DNA of 64,000 nt, from positions 183,705,801 to 183,769,800 of the forward strand of contig JAIOJX010000025.1 of assembly GCA_022376925.1 (NCBI GenBank), given 5' to 3'. This stretch comes from Tragulus kanchil. Lineage: Eukaryota > Chordata > Mammalia > Artiodactyla > Tragulidae. Below the pieces are notes generated by a model, which searched no databases, was not told the origin of the DNA, and saw nothing but the letters and a program-made list of their open reading frames with translations. Below are positions 22,655-32,879 of the stretch, one piece after another; positions within the stretch are counted from its first letter, which is position 1, and every line of letters starts with the position of its first letter. The translations under genes were made by a program, and so were the position numbers.

Positions 22655-23957
22655 GTGTATAAGCCCGTGGCTCCTGGAGAAAGCAACAGTGTCAAGTATA
22701 TATGTAACATCTATGCGGTATTAACATAATAAAGAAAATACCAGGGATAAAGACAGCTCAGCTGTTTTTTTTTAAATCAGTCCTAGTCCAGCAGTTAGCC
22801 AGTCAGAAAGCAGGTCACCTCTTGTTAGCTACATTAAATACACTAAACATCAGAAATTCTCCATGGTTCTGTTGGCAATGCAAGCAAATGTGTTTTATTT
22901 TATCATACAACCTTAACTGAGTCCCTTTCCAGAACTGAGAGTCAACCTTCTACTTAAAACCCTACCAAAGCTATTCACTGAAAGGTCTTTGCCTTCAACC
23001 TTTCGGGTATCTATACTCTGCAGAGAAGACAGAATTTCCAGCGATTTCCACTTCCTAAAGTGACTCTGACAAACTCTTTCTCAGAACCCTTCAACACAAA
23101 GCCCTAACTTAAAGGCAAAGGGACAGCCCCTCCGTAGGACCTGCCAGCCCAGCCAGCAAAGAGGAAAAGTCAAAGGGCATTAAATATTTAAATTGCGGGA
23201 GGCGGTCTGGAGTTTTGTATTTACAAAGTTCTGAAAGTCCTGTCTCCTCTAGGCTCCCAGAGAAGCTTGTGAGGAGGTGAGGCTCCTCTCTCAGGCACAA
23301 GATCACAAAATTTGCCAAACTCAAGCTGACTTCGTTTCTGAGCTAGATCCCAGGGAAGAGAGAGTCCCGGGGAGACATTTCCACCCTCCAGTGGGAGAAA
23401 GTCAAGAACCCCTTGCCCCAAGCAAGTGGTTTCTGAATTTAACACGGAAACAGACAACCTCGTCCCTCCAGGGCCAGTTCTGAAAAGTACCAGGGATGGC
23501 TCTTCTGCCCTTTTTCCCTCAATCCTGATGACTTTGAAAAGCAAATGCAGGTCAAAGAGGACTTCCTTTAAAGCAGATTTGCTTTGAAACAATTATCCTG
23601 CTGGATGCAAATCAGCACGGAATATCTAGGAATTCTATGAAGAAGCACTAAGGGGGGACCCAGTCAGAGCCTGCAGACGCCAGAGGTGAGGGGAAGCCGC
23701 ATTTCTGGAGACCCGACAGGCGAATCAAGTGCTGGGCTGTGTGTCTCAGGATTCCGGCAGAAACTGTCTCCACCTCCAAGAGTTGCTATGCCTAGAAACC
23801 CAGCGTTCAAACTAGTGGCTTCATCCTGGCGCTCATTTCCACGTACGTGATAGCGCCTAATGGGACACTTCCCGCAGGATGCAGCCAGCCACGCAGAAGG
23901 AGCTCAGGCACAGTTTGAGAAAAAAAAAAAAAAAAAAACACCCCCACACACCCAAGG
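22655..23957. other. LDB2: Single-copy intron next to LDB2 exon 1
   Basis: No repeats recognised between the last intronic duplication and exon 1, except an A-run at about 23920-23939. The GC content rises toward the exon. The opposed frames at 23109-23592 have no support. Confidence 0.5.
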
Positions 23958-23970
23958 CTGAAGTACTTAC
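23958..23970 (-). other. Splice donor of LDB2 exon 1
   Basis: Immediately after codon 44 the minus strand reads GTAAGTACTTCAG, a strong U2-type donor directly after the GAG codon. This supports exon 1 ending at 23971; the open frame that continues to 23857 is intron read-through, with a poly-T run (poly-A on the plus strand, about 23920-23939) inside it. Confidence 0.93.
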
Positions 23971-24102
23971 CTCTGTGCGCGACTGCAGTCTCTTGTTCAT
24001 CTCATACATTCGGTACTCCGGCTGCACCATGTAGGGTGTATGTCTCCTATAGAATGGTCCGAAAGGAGAAGAATAGAAGGGGTCATGTGGCGTGCTGGAC
24101 AT
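23971..24102 (-). CDS. LDB2: LDB2 first coding exon (LIM domain-binding 2), codons 1-44
   Basis: Read on the minus strand from the ATG at 24102, this exon encodes 44 residues starting MSSTPHDPFYSS, containing RRHTPYMVQPEYR and ending NKRLQSRTE. I recognise this as the N-terminus of LDB2 (CLIM1), a nuclear adaptor whose N-terminal part self-associates and whose C-terminal LIM-interaction domain binds LIM-homeodomain and LMO proteins. The paralogue LDB1 has a different N-terminus, so LDB2 is preferred. The start has A at -3 (AAG before ATG). The reading frame is whole up to codon 44 (GAG), then meets GTAAGT at 23970, a consensus donor, so the next exon joins in phase 0. The rest of the gene lies to the left, beyond the window. 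Codon 32 (24009-24007) is ATG (Met) where I recall Ile in other mammals. The exon lies outside all the tandem duplications. Identification is from memory of the family; the splice site is seen directly. Confidence 0.95.
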
Positions 24103-24152
24103 CTTGCCTGCTTGTCGAAAATCAAGCTCAACAGAGTATCAGTAACGTCCAT
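23997..24152 (-). other. Upstream ORF 3, overlapping the LDB2 start out of frame (51 codons)
   Basis: An ATG at 24152 with G at +4 starts a 51-codon frame (MDVTDTLLSL...) that runs through the LDB2 start in another frame and stops at 23997. An overlapping upstream ORF prevents simple reinitiation at the main ATG, so if used it would reduce LDB2 translation. Whether the mRNA includes it depends on the unseen start site. Confidence 0.35.
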
Positions 24153-24163
24153 GCAGAGCACAT
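24128..24163 (-). other. Upstream ORF 2 in LDB2 leader (11 codons)
   Basis: An ATG at 24163 opens a frame of 11 codons (MCSAWTLLILC) ending in TGA at 24128, 25 nt before the LDB2 ATG. The -3 base is C, so initiation would be weak. It is a typical short, non-overlapping upstream ORF geometry. Confidence 0.35.
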
Positions 24164-24225
24164 GGGCTGTGTTCTTCCCAGTACAAAGTAGGCGCACGCA
24201 CACGCTCGCACACGCGCGCGCGCAT
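24139..24225 (-). other. Upstream ORF 1 in LDB2 leader (28 codons)
   Basis: An ATG at 24225 opens a 28-codon frame ending with TGA at 24139, 36 nt before the LDB2 start. Its first codons come from the CG/CA microsatellite (MRARVCERVR), so its length would vary with repeat number only in frame-preserving steps. Its context is weak (T at -3). It matters only if the mature leader extends past 24225. Confidence 0.35.
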
Positions 24226-24270
24226 ACACACACACACACACAGAGGCAGGCAGGCAGGCAGGCAGGCAGG
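24208..24270 (+). repeat. CG/CA alternating tract plus (GGCA)n microsatellite
   Basis: 24208-24242 alternates purine and pyrimidine without a break for 35 bases (CACGCGCG..., then CATACACACA...). It is followed by about 6.5 GGCA units (24245-24270). Both are in the likely LDB2 leader. Confidence 0.92.
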
Positions 24271-24470
24271 CTGAGCACACTGGCTGGGAACTGCCCTGGG
24301 AGCCTCCAGAGCGAGAGAGACGGAGAGCGAGCAGGAGGGAGGAGGGCGGGAGGCAGGGAGGAGGGCGGCAGCGCTCCGGAGGGAGGGCAAGCGAGAGGCT
24401 GGAGCTTCAGAGAGGGAGGGAGGCTGGGAGGGAGGAAGGGAGGGAAGGAGCGGGGAGAGAGGGGAGCTGG

Positions 24471-24600
24471 ATAGCTTTAGGCACCACTGCTTGTTTTTAA
24501 AAAGCAGTTTGTGGAGAGGTCATTTCCTGTCCGCACTGTAGACTAGTTCAGAAACATAATTCTCCTCGCAGGCTGACAGAGGTCTAAGGTTTGGTGGGAT
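24471..24600 (-). promoter_or_regulatory. LDB2: Candidate LDB2 proximal promoter
   Basis: Upstream of the GC-rich block the gene strand has an AT-rich TATA-like stretch, TTTTTAAAAA, at 24503-24494. A start site about 30 bp downstream would lie near 24465-24470 and give a 5' UTR of about 365 nt. This is inference from position and composition; no initiator was identified and the AT stretch could be incidental. Confidence 0.3.
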
Positions 24601-26362
24601 TTTTTCCCCTCCAGCCAGGACCCTTCACAACCTGATTGCTGGGCTTGTTAGCATATAGGTGGTTTAACCGCACTCACCCCCGACAGCCACAACCACTGCA
24701 CTGGATCAGAGATGTGATGACTACAAAATCCAGAACCAGGGCGCCCAGGTCCCCCGCGTTTGAACTAGGGATTCAGTCCCAGGCAGCTCTCCCTCCCTCT
24801 ACAGCTGTGGTTGTACTTGCTGTCTGAGAGCTTGGTAGAGTCTTTGCATTTCACTTTCCCCACCTCCCCAGTCACCCTTCTTCCCAGTCCACTCCCCCTC
24901 TTTTCTCCCAAAGCTTCCCTCAAGCTGATTTAAGGGGACCCAGATTCAGGTCACTGATGCCTTTTCAGGTTTAAAAAAATGATTGCGTGGAATATGGAGT
25001 GCCTAAGATACACCCACGGTGCGGTGGTCTTCTTCCCCTAGGAGAGAGAATGAGGGAAACAAAATCTCCCCAAACAGACCTCCGAGGAAGACACAAAAAG
25101 CAAGGAAGAGAAAACTCCTGTAAAAATGGCCATGGAAAATTCAGTTGAGGAGGAAATTGCGAATGATTGAATGGCTCATCCCCAAATAACAAGCCCAACT
25201 CGGATGGAGACAAGGTCTTTATTTTCTAAGATGGGTTAAGTCCACGAATCTTTCCTCAATCATGGTGCATGATGTCAAGGGGAAAACCCACAGGGCCCCC
25301 GGGAGGGCAAAGGCTGTCTGTAGAGATCAAGTGGTCATATGACAATCAAATTCTGCTGAAACCAATGACAACCAGCCATCAACCCCTGAAACAAAGCCCA
25401 AGTGTAAAAGCTCAGAGAATGGAAATGTTTGGAGCTAATATCTAGCTAGGTCTGTGGTATTAAAGAAAGAAATCAGAGACCACGAAAAAGCATGATACAT
25501 GCAAGACTTGAATGTAAATACATGCAAATGAGACATTTCTTCTTTTTAATAAGAAGATTAATTAAGTCTCTGCCCCAGCCATGGCTTGGGGTATCTGCAA
25601 GTCACTAGCCAACAGGGGATAAAGTATTGCTAATTCTGCAATTTACATTCTTAAGAATACTCAGGCATCCGAGATGTCCCCCAGTGCGGTCTTGATTTGT
25701 CCTTCTCCATAGCTGCATGAAATGTTTGCAGAGTCCACCCCAAACTTCCAGTGCAACCCAATACAGTAACAGCCTCTTGCCAGGAGGAGATAGAGAAGGC
25801 ATTACAGGAAGGCTGCTTGCAACTCCTCCTTCAAGAGGACCCTCAGGCAGGCCAGCACCCGTGGTTTCAGGTTTCATTACAAATCCAAAAGCTGGACCAA
25901 ATTTGCTGCAAGGTTTGTCAAAACACACAACCTTCTAAAGACAGGATTTCAAACAAATTTGGCTTGATTTATGTTTTGGAATGATGGCCACTGCAAAACC
26001 TAACGGTTGCCTGTGTTTAAATTCTCAGACTCAAGGCGGCCCAAGAGTTCCGTGCCTGCCCAAGTTCATGTTTATGTGGCTGCCTCGGTTCGAGAGTTAA
26101 AGCAAAACCGAGCAGGTCTGTGCAGTCCCATAGCGATCAGAAATGGGAAAAACTCAAAAATCCACGTAGGGAACCCCTTTCAGAGTAAGGTGGAGTTTTG
26201 CTCTCGTTAATTCGGGTGGCCTGCTCCAAACAATAATTCCTGTTAATACCCAAAGATTCCAAATTCAGAAATATCTGATACTGTTCACACGTCCACCGTT
26301 CTCTTCCGATTTGTGATCCATCCTTATTAAAACCAGAAGGTTGATCATGGAAAAGGAAGCTA
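24601..26362. other. 5' flanking region of LDB2, nothing recognised
   Basis: Single-copy, moderately AT-rich, no transposon recognised. The two plus-strand frames at 25717 and 25751 overlap each other out of frame and oppose one on the minus strand; none is supported. Confidence 0.5.
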
Positions 26363-26704
26363 CCCTGGCCCATGCTTTCCCTTCGCTGCTTTCTCGGTGC
26401 CAGTGGGGAAGTGCCCAAGCTCATTAAAACTTGTTTTTTCTCTGCCTCTCATCTGTCTCTATCTCTCTGTGTCTCTGTCACACACACACACACGCTAGGT
26501 ATTTGTTTGTTTCCTATACTTGATCTGCCTGTAGGTACAATCTTGTTTCACCCAGCGCACATTTGTATTTTTGTCCCTTGCTTGCCTACTCAGCCTCCTC
26601 TCCAACTAGAGTGGTCCCTGCTCGGTGAACATTTTTTGTGTTCCCCATACGCTAATGCATTTGCTACACACATCCGTCCTTGGCGTTGGATGGGGACACA
26701 GCTG

Positions 26705-26930
26705 TAACACTGGCCAGAGCACGTTTCAACGCTGGTTCTACCGCTTACCTGTCCTGTGAACCTGACCAAGTGACTTGATCTCTGTGTGCCTCCAGAACCT
26801 CATCTTTAAGTTGGGGAAAAGAACAGGAACAATCCATAAGATTGCTGCAATGGATTAGATGAGATAATGCACAAGAGGGGATTAGAGTCCACACATATGA
26901 GTGCTCAAAAATGTTATTATCAGGGACCTA
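26705..26930 (+). repeat. MIR element
   Basis: GCTGGTTCTACCGCTTACCTGTCC, GACCAAGTGACTTGATCTCTG, CAGAACCTCATCTTTAAG, and GATTAGATGAGATAATGCAC follow the MIR order closely. Copied at 27840-28065. Confidence 0.82.
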
Positions 26931-27157
26931 ATCTAGGTCTAGGTACTCGGGCACACTGAAAGGCCAAAGTGGACATAGCAGAATTAATAAGCCTTTGCGA
27001 ATAAAATTATGAATTGTAATGTATGAAGGAAATCAATACAAGGGAGAGAGAAAAAATATTCCATCGTTTCCCCCTTCGGGTAAACTGTATCTTCTGTATT
27101 CTTCTATTGGAGAATGTATGTGCAAATGTTGTCATGGCTATTGTTTATTAAGTCCTT

Positions 27158-27370
27158 GGACTTCCCAGGTGGCCCTAGAAGAGCCTGCCTGCTAATGCAG
27201 GAGACATAGGAGACTAGGATTTGATCCCTGGGTCAGGAAGATCCCCTAGAAGAGGCCATGGAAACCCTCTCCAGTATTTTTGCCTGGAAAATCCCATGGA
27301 CGGGGGAGCCTGGTGGGCCACAGTCCGTGGGACTGCAGACAGGCAGACATGACTGAAATGACTGAGCATG
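27158..27370 (+). mobile_element. Bov-tA-type SINE with 11-bp target duplication
   Basis: GGACTTCCCAGGTGGCC head, TTTGATCCCTGGG B box region, and GGGGGAGCCTGGTGGG body. ATTAAGTCCTT flanks both sides (27147-27157 and 27371-27381). It is inserted in a MIR-bearing region. Confidence 0.93.
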
Positions 27371-28287
27371 ATTAAGTCCTTACTATGGGCCAGGCACTGT
27401 GCTGACTTGTTTGTACAAATATTCTTTGCTGATCTCATGACATCCCTATGGATTCATGGAAACCCATGATGAACAGGACTGGAGATAAGTCTAAATTCCC
27501 TGGCCCATGCTTCCGCTGCTTTCTCGGTGCCAGTGGGGAAGTGCCCAAGCTCATTAAAACTTGTTTTTTCTCTGCCTCTCATCTGTCTCTATCTCTCTGT
27601 GTCTCTGTCACACACACACACACGCTAGGTATTTGTTTGTTTCCTATACTTGATCTGCCTGTAGGTACAATCTTGTTTCACCCAGCGCACATTTGTATTT
27701 TTGTCCCTTGCTTGCCTACTCAGCCTCCTCTCCAACTAGAGTGGTCCCTGCTCGGTGAACATTTTTTGTGTTCCCCATACGCTAATGCATTTGCTACACA
27801 CATCCGTCCTTGGCGTTGGATGGGGACACAGCTGTAACACTGGCCAGAGCACGTTTCAACGCTGGTTCTACCGCTTACCTGTCCTGTGAACCTGACCAAG
27901 TGACTTGATCTCTGTGTGCCTCCAGAACCTCATCTTTAAGTTGGGGAAAAGAACAGGAACAATCCATAAGATTGCTGCAATGGATTAGATGAGATAATGC
28001 ACAAGAGGGGATTAGAGTCCACACATATGAGTGCTCAAAAATGTTATTATCAGGGACCTAATCTAGGTCTAGGTACTCGGGCACACTGAAAGGCCAAAGT
28101 GGACATAGCAGAATTAATAAGCCTTTGCGAATAAAATTATGAATTGTAATGTATGAAGGAAATCAATACAAGGGAGAGAGAAAAAATATTCCATCGTTTC
28201 CCCCTTCGGGTAAACTGTATCTTCTGTATTCTTCTATTGGAGAATGTATGTGCAAATGTTGTCATGGCTATTGTTTATTAAGTCCTT

Positions 28288-28500
28288 GGACTTCCCAGGT
28301 GGCCCTAGAAGAGCCTGCCTGCTAATGCAGGAGACATAGGAGACTAGGATTTGATCCCTGGGTCAGGAAGATCCCCTAGAAGAGGCCATGGAAACCCTCT
28401 CCAGTATTTTTGCCTGGAAAATCCCATGGACGGGGGAGCCTGGTGGGCCACAGTCCGTGGGACTGCAGACAGGCAGACATGACTGAAATGACTGAGCATG
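28288..28500 (+). mobile_element. Bov-tA-type SINE, copy by duplication 8
   Basis: Same insertion and same target duplication as 27158-27370, displaced 1,130 bp. Confidence 0.93.
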
Positions 28501-28501
28501 A

Positions 28502-28740
28502 TTAAGTCCTTACTATGGGCCAGGCACTGTGCTGACTTGTTTGTACAAATATTCTTTGCTGATCTCATGACATCCCTATGGATTCATGGAATCACAGTCC
28601 CCTTTTTATAGATATGGAGACCAGGACTTGGAGATGCTAAGAAATTTTTTCAAGATCAAATAATTAATGACAGAGACAGGATTCATACCAACCTGCCTGA
28701 GCCTTAAGCATTTTGCTGCTTTGAGCCCAGGTCCACCCTC
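28502..28740 (-). repeat. MIR element (complete copy)
   Basis: TTACTATGGGCCAGGCACTGTGC, CTCATGACATCCCTATGG, then TATAGATATGGAGACCAGGACTTGGAG and CAGGATTCATACC, the order of an antisense MIR. The partial version at 27372-27461 is cut by the join of duplication 8, so this one shows the original arrangement. Confidence 0.72.
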
Positions 28741-28814
28741 CTCATTTTTAGGGCTTCTCTGTGTTTTATCCCCAGTGGCCAGCTTGGTACTGAACCCTTG
28801 GGTAGGTAAAGTCA

Positions 28815-29027
28815 TGAAAGTGAAAGTCACTCAGTTGTGTCTGACTCTTTGTGACCCCATGGACTGTAGCCTGGCAGGCTTCTCTGCCCATGGGATTTTC
28901 CAGGCAGGCAAGAATACTGGAGTGGGTTGCCATTCCCTTCTCCAGAGGATCTTCCCGACCCGGAAATCAATCCGGGGTCTCCTGCATTGCAGGCAGATTT
29001 ACTACCAGCTGAGCTACCTGGGAAGCC
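28815..29027 (-). mobile_element. Bov-tA-type SINE
   Basis: Antisense SINE with GAAAGTCACTCAGTTGTGTCTGAC tail, GGCTTCTCTGCCC, and CTGAGCTACCTGGGAAGCC head. GGTAAAGTCAT and GGTAAAAGCCAT flank it as an imperfect target duplication. Confidence 0.92.
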
Positions 29028-29324
29028 TGGTAAAAGCCATACATATGGAGTTAACTAGAAGAAAAGACAAGAGCATGAAGTGGCTCTTATCACCTGGATG
29101 TTATTCCTAGTCCTGCTCGGTGTCAGACACCCACTGTCCCCATGGCCCACCTCTACCCTGAAGCCTGGCCAAACTGCTTCCACTTCTCTCATTGCCCAAA
29201 CCTTCCAGCACATACTCTCAAATCCACACTGTTAGATGTTTAATCCTTTGCATGATCAAGTTATCTGATTGGTTTCCCCACTTCCCTGATTCTTCTGGTT
29301 TTCTGGATTTTCTTCTTATTTTAA

Positions 29325-29455
29325 AATTTTTGTATGATATTGGAGTATATTTGATTTTTAATGTGGTGTTAATTTACATTGTTAATTTATAATGTGGTGT
29401 TAATTTCAGGTGTACAGCAAAGTGATTTAGTTATATATATATATATACATATATG
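29325..29455 (-). mobile_element. L1 3' UTR terminal fragment
   Basis: Reverse of the artiodactyl L1 tail: TTTCAGGTGTACAGCAAAGTG and ATTTAGTTATATATA. A short direct repeat inside (TAATGTGGTGTTAATTT twice, 29359 and 29391) shows a local duplication of 32 bp. The TA run at 29433-29450 forms its end. Confidence 0.78.
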
Positions 29456-29464
29456 TTGGTTTTT

Positions 29465-29668
29465 CTTTGCTAAGCTGTGTCCAACTCCTTGCAACCCCAT
29501 GGATTGTAGCCTGCAAGGCTCCTCTGTCCATGGAGTTCTCCAGGCAAGAATGCTGGAGTGGGTAGCCATTTCCTTCTCTAGGAGATCTTCCCAACCTAGG
29601 GAGCAAACCCATGTCTCTTGCATCTCCTGAACGGCAGGCAGATTCTTGATCACTAGCACCACCTGGGT
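29465..29668 (-). mobile_element. Bov-tA-type SINE next to L1 tail
   Basis: GCTAAGCTGTGTCCAACTCC, CCATGGATTGTAGCC, GGCTCCTCTGTCC and CACCACCTGGGTGG. It sits directly at the AT-rich end of the L1 fragment. The head is slightly degenerate. Confidence 0.9.
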
Positions 29669-30627
29669 GGTAAATATTTCACAAGCCTGCACTGTCCAAG
29701 TCTGTTACACAGACTCTTCTCTAACGTACTGGGAATTATTATCCGTGATACGAACTCTGCCCTCTGTTTTCCCAGACCTTACTTTGAGTCTCACCTCCCT
29801 GCCCCCCAACAGCATCACCCCACCCCCAGATCCACCAGAACCCCCTTGGCTCCTGCAGCTCTTAGTCACAGACCTCCTGCCCAACCCCCCGTCCCCGCCT
29901 TGGGTTTCACAGAGAGACTGCAAGTTGGCTGCCAGCATCCTGAAGACCGCCAGGCTGCCGAATCCCCCAGGCCTTCCAAGGATAGACTTCTACCTGTAAT
30001 GTGGACCGAGAGAATCATTCTCGAACAAAGGAACCCCTGAGACCCCAACTTGCTCAGAATTGACTTCTGAGCCCCTCTATTATTGGGACTGACATATGAA
30101 GTGTGAGTGTGTTTTTCTTTCATAAAAGCTCTACCCTAATCCAAGATCAAACAATTTATTTTGAAAAATAACTGTACATGATGGTACATTTTCCAGCCCC
30201 AGCCAGGTCTCCCCTGTCATTTACTATTGCCTTTGAAGGACTTAATAGCCAAGACACCTTGGGGCAGCACCTGGGCTCCCGAAAGCAGTGCTTGGTGCCT
30301 CTGCCTTTTGCTAGGACTCATCACTTACCTCTGCTATTATCAGCATACTTTTTGCTTTCATCTGCTTTGTCTCCCAAGGGAATTGGCAGTACCTAGTTTC
30401 CTACACTTCGTTTCTAAGGGCTGGGAGGATATTCTTACGTGAATGATCTTTAACCCATCCCACTGCTCCCTAATGCTGGTGTTTACATTATTTCTCATTT
30501 TTCTCTAATGTAACAATCCTCGTATGAATATTCTCATCTTCCCCCCACCAACCCAAGGTATAATGGGCCAGTAATAATCGTATCTCTTTAAGCGGTGAAT
30601 GTGATCACTTGACGTGTGTACACATTG
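29669..30627. other. Single-copy region, nothing recognised
   Basis: C-rich in the first half (29810-29900). A feature such as ATAAAAGCTC at 30123 recalls an LTR polyadenylation region but no LTR boundaries were found. Frames here are short and opposed. Confidence 0.4.
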
Positions 30628-31104
30628 TGACCTGAGTCCCCCAATCAAGTTAATTAGCACATTATCACCTCACACCTTCTGGTGTAGTAATGGCCGGACA
30701 TTTTGTACACCCACGTTTCTCCACAACAAAATTCTAAAAACAAAATCATCTAAAGGCAAAAGGGTATGGATCTTACAAACCCTTAGTGACATGGCACTAA
30801 ATGGCCCTATACATAAATTAGACAGATAGAGCCCCACCAGCGGTCTCTAATTTTGATTGTGTTGTTATGGAGGTAAGCATGATAGATATGTGTGAAGGAG
30901 ATTCACAGAATACTTCAAAGTATGGCGGAAAAGGAGAAGTGCACCTGACTGTCCCTGCTGTTTGCACTCAGCAGAAGGGCCCAGCAGGTGCCCTCTGCAT
31001 CAGCGTCCTGGCTGCCATGCCCCCACGGGAAGCAGGAACAGAGCATCCACGCTCAGGGCTGTGGCCAACAGACACATCCCTGACTCATGAGAATACAGAA
31101 CACT

Positions 31105-31300
31105 GAGCATCTGGCACTCATTCTTCAGACCTGGGTGTCAATGTTACCTGCTTAGAGGGCCTTCCTCAACTCCCCAGTCTATTTTTCACCTTTCTATTTT
31201 ACTCACTAACAAGACAAGAGGCCATAAGTCCTCTGCATAGAAATTAGCACTGACACATTACTTTGTACTAAGCACATCGTGACAGACTAGGTCTGGTTGC
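31105..31300 (+). repeat. L2-like remnant
   Basis: CAGACCTGGGTGTCAATGTTACC, AGAGGGCCTTCCTCAACTCCCC and ACTAACAAGACAAGAGG follow the L2 3' region (CAAATGTCACCTTCTCAGAGAGGCCTTCC). Copied at 32286-32481. Confidence 0.6.
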
Positions 31301-31315
31301 AGTGATTGATGATTG

Positions 31316-31518
31316 TGCTCAGTCACTCCATCATATCTAACTCTTTGTGACCCCATGGACTCCCATCAGACTCCTCTGTCCATGGAATTCTCCAAACAAG
31401 CATACAAGAGTGGGCTGCCACTTCCTACTCCAGGGGATCTTCCTGACCCGGGAATCAAACTCCTGCATCTCCTGCATTGGCAGGTGGATTCTTCACCACT
31501 AGGACCACCTGGGAAGAC
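31316..31518 (-). mobile_element. Bov-tA-type SINE with 13-bp target duplication
   Basis: Antisense SINE between two copies of TGATTGATGATTG (31303-31315 and 31519-31531). CCCATGGACTCCC, GACTCCTCTGTCC, and ACCACCTGGGAAG are visible. Near full length. Confidence 0.94.
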
Positions 31519-32496
31519 TGATTGATGATTGGTATGTAGTAAATACTTTAAAGCACACAGCATATCATGAGAGGTATTATCATTTACAAACCAATTTCAA
31601 AATGGATCAATGTTTTATACACACAATGACCTGTATGCTCAGTTCAATCAAACAAACATCTGTTGGCACCACAATGCATTAGGTACAAGTTAAGTATTGG
31701 AATGGCTAATTTTATATGTCAACTTGTCTCGGCCAAGGGGTGTGCAGATGTTGGTCAAACATTATTCTGAGTGTATCAAATGCATTAGAAGTTAAGTTTG
31801 GAGTATTATATGACCTGAGTCCCCAATCAAGTTAATTAGCACATTATCACCTCACACCTTCTGGTGTAGTAATGGCGGACATTTTGTACACCCACGTTTC
31901 TCCACAACAAAATTCTAAAAACAAAATCATCTAAAGGCAAAAGGGTATGGATCTTACAAACCCTTAGTGACATGGCACTAAATGGCCCTATACATAAATT
32001 AGACAGATAGAGCCCCACCAGCGGTCTCTAATTTTGATTGTGTTGTTATGGAGGTAAGCATGATAGATATGTGTGAAGGAGATTCACAGAATACTTCAAA
32101 GTATGGCGGAAAAGGAGAAGTGCACCTGACTGTCCCTGCTGTTTGCACTCAGCAGAAGGGCCCAGCAGGTGCCCTCTGCATCAGCGTCCTGGCTGCCATG
32201 CCCCCACGGGAAGCAGGAACAGAGCATCCACGCTCAGGGCTGTGGCCAACAGACACATCCCTGACTCATGAGAATACAGAACACTGAGCATCTGGCACTC
32301 ATTCTTCAGACCTGGGTGTCAATGTTACCTGCTTAGAGGGCCTTCCTCAACTCCCCAGTCTATTTTTCACCTTTCTATTTTACTCACTAACAAGACAAGA
32401 GGCCATAAGTCCTCTGCATAGAAATTAGCACTGACACATTACTTTGTACTAAGCACATCGTGACAGACTAGGTCTGGTTGCAGTGATTGATGATTG

Positions 32497-32699
32497 TGCT
32501 CAGTCACTCCATCATATCTAACTCTTTGTGACCCCATGGACTCCCATCAGACTCCTCTGTCCATGGAATTCTCCAAACAAGCATACAAGAGTGGGCTGCC
32601 ACTTCCTACTCCAGGGGATCTTCCTGACCCGGGAATCAAACTCCTGCATCTCCTGCATTGGCAGGTGGATTCTTCACCACTAGCACCATCTGGGAAGAC
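32497..32699 (-). mobile_element. Bov-tA-type SINE, copy by duplication 9
   Basis: Same insertion as 31316-31518 with the same target duplication. Here the head reads CACCATCTGGG, so one copy carries an error or allele. Confidence 0.93.
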
Positions 32700-32879
32700 T
32701 GATTGATGATTGGTATGTAGTAAATACTTTAAAGCACACAGCATATCATGAGAGGTATTATCATTTACAAACCAATTTCAAAATGGATCAATGTTTTATA
32801 CACACAATGACCTGTATGCTCAGTTCAATCAAACAAACATCTGTTGGCACCACAATGCATTAGGTACAAGTTAAGTATT

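Larger units (their letters stand above)
1..23970 (-). other. LDB2: 5' part of LDB2 intron 1
   Basis: Everything left of the exon 1 donor is intronic relative to LDB2, because no acceptor followed by the second LDB2 coding segment (DSDNLWWDAF...) was recognised. LDB2 is a very long gene in other mammals, so an intron larger than 24 kb is expected. It holds seven of the 18 tandem duplications, and SINE, BovB and L1 insertions. Confidence 0.8.
24103..24470 (-). promoter_or_regulatory. LDB2: Probable LDB2 5' UTR with microsatellites and upstream ATGs
   Basis: This is the sequence directly upstream of the LDB2 ATG. The half near the ATG contains an alternating CG/CA tract (24208-24242) and a GGCA tetranucleotide run (24245-24270). 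The distal half (24300-24460) is GC- and purine-rich on the plus strand, pyrimidine-rich on the gene strand. Three ATGs on the gene strand (24225, 24163, 24152) would make upstream ORFs if transcription starts beyond them. The transcription start site is not visible, so the 5' limit is a guess. Confidence 0.6.
26363..28591. repeat. Tandem duplication 8 (period 1,130 bp)
   Basis: 26363-27461 recurs at 27498-28591, separated by 36 bp (27462-27497). The second copy starts with a 5-bp loss (ATGCTTCCGCTGC for ATGCTTTCCCTTCGCTGC), then matches closely. It carries a MIR, a Bov-tA SINE with its target duplication, and the left part of another MIR. Confidence 0.94.

Noticed and set aside
23857..23970. 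Extension of the LDB2 frame past codon 44 to the stop at 23857
   Set aside because: It begins with a consensus GTAAGT donor and contains a poly-Phe stretch from a poly-T run on the gene strand, so it is intron.
24278..24390. Longer upstream frames starting at 24390 and 24278
   Set aside because: These begin with TTG and GTG, not ATG; only the ATG-started parts were kept as upstream ORFs.
29810..30135. Second LTR (C-rich block ending with ATAAAAGCTC)
   Set aside because: No TG...CA ends or target duplication could be found, so it remains unassigned.
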